Positions 1 through 5,022 of a DNA stretch of 5,972 bases are shown here, in pieces. The stretch spans positions 1 through 5,972 of the forward strand of contig CAIQHW010000560.1 in assembly GCA_903871715.1 (NCBI GenBank), given 5' to 3'. The notes below the pieces were generated by a model, which worked only from the letters and a program-made list of their open reading frames with translations, was not told the origin of the DNA and made no database searches. The position numbers and the translations under genes were made by a program. Every line of letters begins with the position of its first letter. The first letter of the stretch is position 1. This DNA is from an uncultured bacterium. Its GTDB lineage: Bacteria; Bacteroidota; Bacteroidia; Chitinophagales; CAIODY01.

Positions 1-1058
1 GAATCTTGATTTATTTTTGGTTTTGGCGCAGGCATAATTCCTTTCTTTGGCGCTGGTGGATTAAAAATGCTATCAAAATTTAATCGCTCACTTAAATCTG
101 CATAATCCTTGAAATTAGCCATGTGCTTATCTTTTACGCTGTTAAAAGCACCATCGGCTAAAAAAACACCACTGTCATAACTATTATCACCCACATCTGC
201 AATCGCAATTTTGATGTGATATTTTTTAAATGGCACCACATAACACCAAGCCACCAAAGGTTTTGTGAAACCATCATATTGCATATCGTCCAGCAAAATT
301 TGGTTCATTTTTTTCTGCTTCTTTTTATCAATATCAAATAACACTTCCACTTTATCATCTTCTACAATGTCCGATTTTTTTTTGTTCACAGATTTCTTCT
401 TTTGCCCATTGGGTATAGCTTTGGTGGGTTTTACGTTCATGAAAATATCATTGTCAATAAAGCCTTTTTTGTTTTGATGTTGATTGATGGAATTAACTGT
501 AATTGGTGTAATAGTAAGTGGAAGCGTTGCAATATTTTTGCTTTGATATTTTGGGCCAGTGATGAAAAAACCAAACACATCATTGTATCGCGACCCTACA
601 TACTCTGGATATTCTTCCGAACCAAAAAAATAATTGAAGGCAATTTTGTTATTGAACGGAATAAAATCAAACTCTAAGATGGCAGCATCATAAGAGTAAT
701 TATGCGCCAAGCGATTTAAATCTTTATCGCCTTTTTGCAGTTTCTGCGTTTTTACATCCAAAAACGCTGTTGTAGTGTATGGATAGGTATTTGGACCGAT
801 AGCATTCAACACACTACCTGTGGAAAGGATGATGCCATTTTTAATTTCCAACGGCGAATTATTACCCAATTTAAAATGACCAATGGCTAATTTATTACCT
901 GTAAAAGTTACTTTACCCACTTTTACACCTTTGCCCAATAAAAATTTAGCTACTAATTTTTCTGGCGTTAGAGATGTATCAACACTCATCTGGGCATGTG
1001 CTTGGGCAAGCATCGCCTGAAAAAAAATAATTGCCAACCAACTTTTTTTTAACACCAT
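1..1058 (-). CDS. Choice-of-anchor L domain secreted protein, C-terminus cut by the window edge
   Basis: Reading the minus strand from the ATG at 1058 gives 352 codons with no stop before the left edge, so the N-terminus is complete and the C-terminus is missing. Residues 1-22 form a Sec signal peptide: a VLKK basic start, a hydrophobic core, and likely cleavage after AHA. Residues about 30-310 match the choice-of-anchor L domain, with TFTGN, GIILSTG, NAIGPN, DAAILEFDFIP, the hallmark SEEYPEYV (about 147-154), YNDVFGFFITGP, YDGFT, and IADVGDNSYDSGVF near the end. Such proteins are exported and often carry a C-terminal sorting or anchoring module (for example type IX secretion), but any such part lies outside the window. 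Two oddities are a lysine-rich insert at about 209-255 before YDGFT, and a Pro/Lys-rich stretch (PAPKK, PAPKPK) after the domain that looks like a linker. The molecular role of the domain is not established; surface adhesion or a structural role is inference. The family call is firm. Confidence 0.9.
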   Translation of the reverse strand, partial: MVLKKSWLAIIFFQAMLAQAHAQMSVDTSLTPEKLVAKFLLGKGVKVGKVTFTGNKLAIGHFKLGNNSPLEIKNGIILSTGSVLNAIGPNTYPYTTTAFLDVKTQKLQKGDKDLNRLAHNYSYDAAILEFDFIPFNNKIAFNYFFGSEEYPEYVGSRYNDVFGFFITGPKYQSKNIATLPLTITPITVNSINQHQNKKGFIDNDIFMNVKPTKAIPNGQKKKSVNKKKSDIVEDDKVEVLFDIDKKKQKKMNQILLDDMQYDGFTKPLVAWCYVVPFKKYHIKIAIADVGDNSYDSGVFLADGAFNSVKDKHMANFKDYADLSERLNFDSIFNPPAPKKGIMPAPKPKINQD

Positions 1059-1076
1059 TTTTCAATTTTCAAATTC

Positions 1077-1105
1077 CAAAATTAAAAGCAATGAGATTTT
1101 AGCAA
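1077..1105 (-). promoter_or_regulatory. Bacteroidota-type promoter of the anchor-L gene
   Basis: On the minus strand TAATTTTG (1084-1077) fits the Bacteroidota -7 consensus TAnnTTTG exactly. TTG (1105-1103) lies 18 bases upstream as a -33 box. The -7 box ends 18 bases before the ATG at 1058, implying a very short leader. The -33 box lies inside the T-rich end of the terminator that follows the tRNA, so the two signals are packed together. The match is by eye; the -33 element is only partial (ATTG rather than TTTG). Confidence 0.55.
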
Positions 1106-1106
1106 T

Positions 1107-1140
1107 AAAAAAAGGCAATCAAATTATGATTACCTTTTTG
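1107..1140 (-). terminator. Rho-independent terminator downstream of tRNA-Arg
   Basis: On the minus strand the arm AAAAAGGTAATC (1139-1128) pairs with GATTGCCTTTTT (1120-1109) around a 7-base AT loop, and further T residues follow. The one imperfect position is a T-G wobble when read on the minus strand but a C-A mismatch on the plus strand, so the hairpin favours minus-strand transcripts. It begins 16 bases after the tRNA 3' end and probably separates the tRNA transcript from the anchor-L gene. Confidence 0.65.
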
Positions 1141-1155
1141 TTGATTTCTTTTTTG

Positions 1156-1229
1156 TGACTCCGTCAAGATTCGAACTTGAAACCTTCTGATTCGTAGTCA
1201 GATGCTCTATCCAATTGAGCTACGGGGCC
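1156..1229 (-). tRNA. tRNA-Arg (anticodon ACG)
   Basis: The minus strand folds into a 74-base cloverleaf: acceptor arms GGCCCCG and CGGAGTC, D stem GCTC/GAGC with GG in the loop, anticodon stem TCTGA/TCAGA around loop CTACGAA (anticodon ACG), a five-base variable loop AGGTT, T stem TCAAG/CTTGA around TTCGAAT, and discriminator A. The ACG anticodon is normally edited to ICG by TadA and reads CGU, CGC and CGA. CCA is not encoded: CAA follows the discriminator, so the end must be added by CCA-adding enzyme. The acceptor stem has a C4-A69 mismatch and a G2-T71 wobble; the rest is canonical. It has its own promoter upstream and a terminator downstream, so it is probably transcribed alone. Confidence 0.93.
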
Positions 1230-1231
1230 AT

Positions 1232-1246
1232 TCCGATTTTTTTCGG
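1232..1246 (-). other. Small hairpin in the tRNA-Arg 5' leader
   Basis: On the minus strand TCCGA and TCGGA can pair around a short A-only loop, directly between the predicted transcription start and the mature tRNA 5' end. It could sit in the precursor trimmed by RNase P. The stem is only five pairs and no T tract follows it, so it is not a terminator. Whether it matters is unknown. Confidence 0.3.
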
Positions 1247-1250
1247 AGTG

Positions 1251-1281
1251 CAAAGGTAGCTTTTTCGTTGAAAATATCAAA
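1251..1281 (-). promoter_or_regulatory. Bacteroidota sigma-ABfr-type promoter of tRNA-Arg
   Basis: On the minus strand TTTG (1281-1278) is followed by 19 bases and then TACCTTTG (1258-1251). This is an exact match to the Bacteroidota primary sigma factor consensus TTTG-N19-TAnnTTTG. The -7 box ends 21 bases before the tRNA 5' end at 1229, so the precursor should have a leader of roughly 15 bases. The -33 box overlaps the stop codon of rsmD (1279-1277), giving the tRNA a promoter independent of the upstream operon. Confidence 0.8.
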
Positions 1282-1849
1282 CTGAATCAGTTTTGTTTAC
1301 CACATTTTTTGCTTCATTAGTAAAAATGCTAAAAATGGTAGAGCCATAATTTCGTTTCTTAAAAAAGTAAGAGTGATTGTCGAAATTATGATTGGGATTG
1401 TGTTCCAACACAAACCAACCATTTTCTTTCAACACTTTTGCCGCAAAAACTTTATCAGGGATGGTGTTTAAATTTGGCAATGGATAAGGCGGACCAGCAA
1501 AAATTAAATCAAACTGCTCGGTGGCAGTTTGCAAATATTTAAAAATGTCCATTTTAAAAACCTGACAGGTTTTAGGCAATTGTAATAACTCGAAATTGCT
1601 CTTGATAAACTGCACCAACTTGGCATCAATTTCTATGGTATGAGAATATTCACAACCTCTCGAAGCCGCTTCGTAGCTGATACTTCCAGTGCCGCCAAAT
1701 AAATCTAAAAAGTGAATTTCATCAAAATCAAATTGATTTTGCAAAATGTTAAATAAGCCTTGTTTCGCAATATCGGTTGTTGGACGGGCAGGCATTTTTT
1801 TGGGTGGTTGAAAAAATCTGCCGCTATATTTTCCGCTAATTATTCTCAT
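1277..1849 (-). CDS. rsmD: 16S rRNA (guanine(966)-N(2))-methyltransferase RsmD
   Basis: The 190-residue product has the length and layout of RsmD, which uses S-adenosylmethionine to methylate the N2 amine of G966 (E. coli numbering) in the small ribosomal subunit. MRIISGKYSGR at the start and RPTTDIAKQGLFNIL (about 22-36) are family signatures. LDLFGGTGS (48-56) is the AdoMet-binding loop, and IEID (72-75) is the acidic motif that contacts the AdoMet ribose. The catalytic motif normally reads (D/N)PPY; here it is AGPPYPL with Gly at 119 (codon GGT at 1495-1493), one base away from an Asp codon. GWFVLEH near 144-150 is the usual strand after it. The ATG overlaps the stop of the DUF3822 gene by four bases (ATGA), suggesting translational coupling. 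Family assignment is strong; full activity is less certain because of G119. Confidence 0.9.
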   Translation of the reverse strand: MRIISGKYSGRFFQPPKKMPARPTTDIAKQGLFNILQNQFDFDEIHFLDLFGGTGSISYEAASRGCEYSHTIEIDAKLVQFIKSNFELLQLPKTCQVFKMDIFKYLQTATEQFDLIFAGPPYPLPNLNTIPDKVFAAKVLKENGWFVLEHNPNHNFDNHSYFFKKRNYGSTIFSIFTNEAKNVVNKTDSV

Positions 1850-2667
1850 GCAATGATTCCAGTTAAAGTTAAAAAGCGATGTGGTAAAATGTTTTTAAAT
1901 ACGCCTTGCTGCAGCATCGTAGCTCTGTTTGCAAATTCGATGTTTCTAAAAAATTTACTCACAGTGGTGAAAAATAAAGATTGCTGAATCACTTCACCGC
2001 TCACAAAAAGTTGATTTTTATTGGGGTTCAATTCATATTGTTGCATAGCTAATTGCAAAAAATAAACTGCATCCTCAGGTGTAGTCATTTGATACGAATT
2101 GATGAGCTGAGTTTTTCCATTTTTCCACAGCACCATATCAAAAGCATTTTGATGAACATTGCATAAAACCGCATCAGATAAAGGTTTAAGCATGGTACTC
2201 ACTTGATTTAACAAACCCGAAAGCGGATGTTTGAATTTGATTTGAGATGAAAAATTTTGCAAAGCCGCATTCATCAATCCAGCAAATTCGTACACAATTT
2301 TTCCTTCGATGGCTGTTTGCAAATCGGTGCATTGCCAACCGCCATTATTGGTTAACCAATTTAATTCGTTAGGTAAAATTTGAAATGGTGTATTTTGAAT
2401 CATCACCGTAAAATCGTCTATTACAGCATCTTTTAGCCAATTTATTTGTTGATAAAGCGATAAAATATTTTCGGGCTGATTAAAATTTTGATGTTGCGAT
2501 AAAGCATATTGTTCAAAACAAACAGGTACTTTTTTATCATTGCTGATGGCGCATAAATAAAAATTCTGTTCATCAATTTCAGCAAACAAATGGAACTTTT
2601 CTTTTCTCTCAATTTCCCAATCGTTAGAATAAAAAGATGATATTAAAGAAATATTTTGTTGCGTCAT
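1846..2667 (-). CDS. DUF3822 family protein
   Basis: This 273-residue protein resembles DUF3822 proteins, which occur in Bacteroidota and are commonly encoded directly upstream of rsmD, as here. Visible traits are an N-terminal part with FHLFAEIDEQNFYLCAI, a middle segment with KPLSDAVLCNVHQNAFDMVLWKNGK, the TPEDAVYFLQLAMQQYELNPNKN region followed by LFVSGEV, and a C-terminal LPHRFLTL. There is no signal peptide or membrane segment, so it should be cytoplasmic. It begins 3 bp after the fcl stop, with GGGG nine bases before its ATG as a weak ribosome-binding site inside the end of fcl, and it overlaps rsmD by four bases. Function is not known; the conserved pairing with rsmD hints at a translation or ribosome-linked role, but that is inference. 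The family name is recalled from sequence style and context, not from a search. Confidence 0.8.
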   Translation of the reverse strand: MTQQNISLISSFYSNDWEIERKEKFHLFAEIDEQNFYLCAISNDKKVPVCFEQYALSQHQNFNQPENILSLYQQINWLKDAVIDDFTVMIQNTPFQILPNELNWLTNNGGWQCTDLQTAIEGKIVYEFAGLMNAALQNFSSQIKFKHPLSGLLNQVSTMLKPLSDAVLCNVHQNAFDMVLWKNGKTQLINSYQMTTPEDAVYFLQLAMQQYELNPNKNQLFVSGEVIQQSLFFTTVSKFFRNIEFANRATMLQQGVFKNILPHRFLTLTGIIA

Positions 2668-2670
2668 TTT

Positions 2671-3600
2671 TTAAAACCCCTTTGTTTTTACTTCGTCATA
2701 AGTGCGTCGAATGCCTTGCTCCAAGCCGATTGTATGTTTCCAGCCCAATGCATGTAGTTTTAAAACATCCATCAATTTTCGTGGTGTGCCATCGGGTTTT
2801 GAAGTGTCGAAAATTAATTCACCTTCAAAGCCCACAATATTTTTAATTAAATGTGCCAAATCAAAAATCGAAATATCATCGCCCACACCAATATTTACAA
2901 ACGGCAAATCGGAATAATTATTCATCAAAAAAATGCAAGCATCAGCCAAGTCATCGCAGTGCATAAATTCTCTCAAAGGCTTGCCAGTGCCCCACACCAC
3001 CACTTCTTTATCACCTCGTAATTTTGCTTCATGAAATTTTCTTATCAATGCTGGCAGCACATGACTGTTGTTTAAATCATAATGGTCGTTGGTGCCATAC
3101 AAATTCGTTGGCATGGCTGAAATAAAATCGCAACCATATTGCAAGCGATACGATTCACACAATTTGATGCCAGCAATTTTTGCCACAGCATAAGGTTCGT
3201 TGGTTTGCTCCAATAATCCTGTCAATAAATAATCTTCTGAAAGCGGCTGTGGTGCAAGCTTTGGGTAAATGCACGAGGAACCCAAGAACAATAATTTTGT
3301 AACTTTATTTACAAAAGAAGCATGAATTAAGTTGGCTTCTATCATCAAGTTTTCATAAATAAAATCAGCTCGAAAAGTGTTGTTGGCTTGAATACCACCA
3401 ACTTTTGCGGCAGCAATAAAAACATAAACAGGTTTTTCTTTTTCAAAAAAATCGTTCACTGCTTGCTGATTTTTCAAATCTAATTCTGCTGAAGTTTTTA
3501 GCAAAAAATTTGTAAACCCTTTTTGTTGCAAATTTCTTACAATAGCACTGCCCACCATTCCTCGATGACCAGCTACATAAATTTTATCTTGCTTATTCAT
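2671..3600 (-). CDS. fcl: GDP-L-fucose synthase
   Basis: This 309-residue enzyme of the extended short-chain dehydrogenase family converts GDP-4-keto-6-deoxy-D-mannose to GDP-L-fucose by 3,5-epimerisation and NADPH-dependent reduction. The Rossmann motif GHRGMVG lies at 11-17. The catalytic serine and cysteine are in GSSCIYP (S108, C110), the YxxxK pair is Y137/K141 in EPYAVAKIAG, and H180 in NNSHVLPALIRKFHEA is the other epimerisation residue. Each is one position later than in the E. coli enzyme, so the active site is complete. PTNLYG, WGTGKPLREFMHCDDLA and KPDGTPRKLMD are further family marks. The enzyme is cytosolic and supplies fucose for surface glycans. The partner dehydratase gene gmd is not in the window. 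It is the first gene of the minus-strand cluster with the DUF3822 gene and rsmD. No Shine-Dalgarno motif precedes its ATG, which is common in Bacteroidota. Confidence 0.96.
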   Translation of the reverse strand: MNKQDKIYVAGHRGMVGSAIVRNLQQKGFTNFLLKTSAELDLKNQQAVNDFFEKEKPVYVFIAAAKVGGIQANNTFRADFIYENLMIEANLIHASFVNKVTKLLFLGSSCIYPKLAPQPLSEDYLLTGLLEQTNEPYAVAKIAGIKLCESYRLQYGCDFISAMPTNLYGTNDHYDLNNSHVLPALIRKFHEAKLRGDKEVVVWGTGKPLREFMHCDDLADACIFLMNNYSDLPFVNIGVGDDISIFDLAHLIKNIVGFEGELIFDTSKPDGTPRKLMDVLKLHALGWKHTIGLEQGIRRTYDEVKTKGF

Positions 3601-3608
3601 AAATTGAA

Positions 3609-4964
3609 ATGCAATGTTACGAAGAAATTATTTTGCCTAATCGTGCATTTAATTGTTTGTGTATTTTGCAATTTAATTTATTAGAAAGTTTGAAAAACAT
3701 AAAACACAAATGGGCTTATGTGTCTGGAGCAATAATTGTTTTGCTGATAATTTTATTGGAAGCAAAAGAGCGAAACGACTTTGATATTTTTTTTGCAGCA
3801 TCAAAAGATTTGCTGCAACGAAAAAATATTTACGCCATTTCTTACAACGATTTTTATCATTACTACTATGATGTTTTGTTTGCATTATTGTTAGTTCCTT
3901 TTACTTTTTTGCCCCTATATTTTGTAAAAATTTTGTGGCTTTGTGCCAATGTTTTTTTTGTAGTTCGACTTTGGAAAATATTACTACAATACTTGCCCAT
4001 AAAGGATTTTAACGACAAAACTATTTTTGTTTTTAATGGCTTGGTGTTTTTATTTATGCTGCGGTTTTTACGCGATAATTTTCATTTAGCACAACTAACT
4101 ATTTTCATTCTATACTTAATTTTAGAAGGCTTGCATTTGATTCAAATTCACCGAAAATTTAGCGGTGCGTTGCTGATTGCTTTTGGCATCAATGTAAAAC
4201 TATTGCCGCTGCTTATGTTGCCTTATTTGATGTATAGAAACGAGTGGAAAGCCGCTTTGTATGTGGTGTTTTGCAGTATTGCTTTGTTGTGCATTCCTAT
4301 TTTATTTGTTGGTCTTGATTTCAATAAGATGTTGTTATTGGCGCGATGGCAATTGCTTAATCCAAATAATGCCAACCATATTTTAGATACTACTGAAAGA
4401 AGTTTTCATTCGCTCACCACTTTGTTATCCACCTTGCTGGTAAAGGATTGTGGCGATGTTTATGCACTGCCCATTCGCAGAAATATCGCCAATATTTCTA
4501 TCGAAAAATTGAGCATGGTTATCAATGTTGTTCGATTTTCTTTTGCTTTGTTTGCTATTTATTTTTTACAAACATTTCCTTTCAAAAATACCGATTCCAA
4601 CATCCAAAAATTATATGAGCTTAGTTATTTGTGTTTGGCTACACCATTGATTTTTCCGCATCAGCAACCTTATGCTTTCTTGTTTATTTTTCCTGCAGTG
4701 GTATATCTATTGTTTTACATAATACAGGTTTATTTCAATCCTGAAAATCAAAAACTAATTCCCAATTTCAAAATAAAAAAGATAGTGTTGCTGATATTAC
4801 TGTGCCTTGTTTATTTTTTAACCAACAGCCATTTTATTTTGGGTGTGTTTAATAATTACTATAATCACTTTAAAACATTAACCTACGGCATACTTTTGCT
4901 GGTAATAATTTTGGCGGTTTGTTCGCCAAAGCAATTATTGGATGTAGAAGAAAAGAAGTTATAA
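3609..4964 (+). CDS. DUF2029/GT87-like polyprenol-phosphate-sugar glycosyltransferase, integral membrane
   Basis: The 451-residue protein has about ten hydrophobic segments, for example near 36-50, 88-106, 108-125, 138-152, 160-178, 185-208, 215-235, 305-322, 340-376, 390-412 and 424-438. The pattern after the first segment, NDFDIFFAASKDLLQRKNIY (56-75), then a Tyr-rich stretch and LLVPFTFLPLYFVKILW, is typical of GT87 (DUF2029) GT-C enzymes; acidic residues D57 and D59 in this first outer loop are candidates for catalysis. RDNFHLAQLTIFILYLI and INVKLLPLLMLPYLMYRNEWKA also fit the family. GT87 enzymes transfer a sugar, often mannose, from a polyprenyl-phosphate donor at the outer face of the inner membrane; the substrate here is unknown. 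The frame is closed by a TAA at 3600-3602, so 3609 is the earliest start. There is no other ATG near the N-terminus, but the first 34 residues look unlike the family, and TTG at 3690 or GTG at 3720 are possible later starts. Confidence 0.75.
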   Translation: MQCYEEIILPNRAFNCLCILQFNLLESLKNIKHKWAYVSGAIIVLLIILLEAKERNDFDIFFAASKDLLQRKNIYAISYNDFYHYYYDVLFALLLVPFTFLPLYFVKILWLCANVFFVVRLWKILLQYLPIKDFNDKTIFVFNGLVFLFMLRFLRDNFHLAQLTIFILYLILEGLHLIQIHRKFSGALLIAFGINVKLLPLLMLPYLMYRNEWKAALYVVFCSIALLCIPILFVGLDFNKMLLLARWQLLNPNNANHILDTTERSFHSLTTLLSTLLVKDCGDVYALPIRRNIANISIEKLSMVINVVRFSFALFAIYFLQTFPFKNTDSNIQKLYELSYLCLATPLIFPHQQPYAFLFIFPAVVYLLFYIIQVYFNPENQKLIPNFKIKKIVLLILLCLVYFLTNSHFILGVFNNYYNHFKTLTYGILLLVIILAVCSPKQLLDVEEKKL

Positions 4965-5002
4965 AAAAAATCCGCTGCTTTTGCAAACAGCGGATTTTTT
5001 TT
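4963..5002. terminator. Bidirectional rho-independent terminator between convergent genes
   Basis: TCCGCTG (4971-4977) pairs perfectly with CAGCGGA (4988-4994) around a 10-base loop. Eight A residues precede the stem (4963-4970) and eight T residues follow it (4995-5002), so the stem can extend and a U tract is present on either strand. It overlaps the last bases of the GT87-like stop codon and lies 20 bases beyond the hppA stop, so it serves both convergent genes. Confidence 0.93.
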
Positions 5003-5022
5003 ATCTAAGAACTTACGACTTA

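Noticed and set aside
265..677. Two overlapping plus-strand open frames of 70 and 91 codons
   Set aside because: They lie opposite the strongly supported choice-of-anchor L coding frame and have no recognisable features; the Phe/Ser-rich translation mirrors Lys/Glu-rich coding on the other strand.
1760..1987. Plus-strand open frame across the rsmD/DUF3822 junction
   Set aside because: Antisense to two real genes, with no family resemblance.
2637..2917. Two plus-strand open frames opposite fcl
   Set aside because: Antisense shadows of a gene with a complete active site.
3612..3619. TAACATTG on the minus strand as a -7 box for fcl
   Set aside because: One mismatch to TAnnTTTG and no TTTG or TTG at the right distance upstream; too weak to annotate.
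3673..3885. Minus-strand open frame opposite the start of the GT87-like gene
   Set aside because: Overlaps a long membrane-protein frame that matches a family; Lys/Gln-rich product is what antisense of a membrane protein gives.
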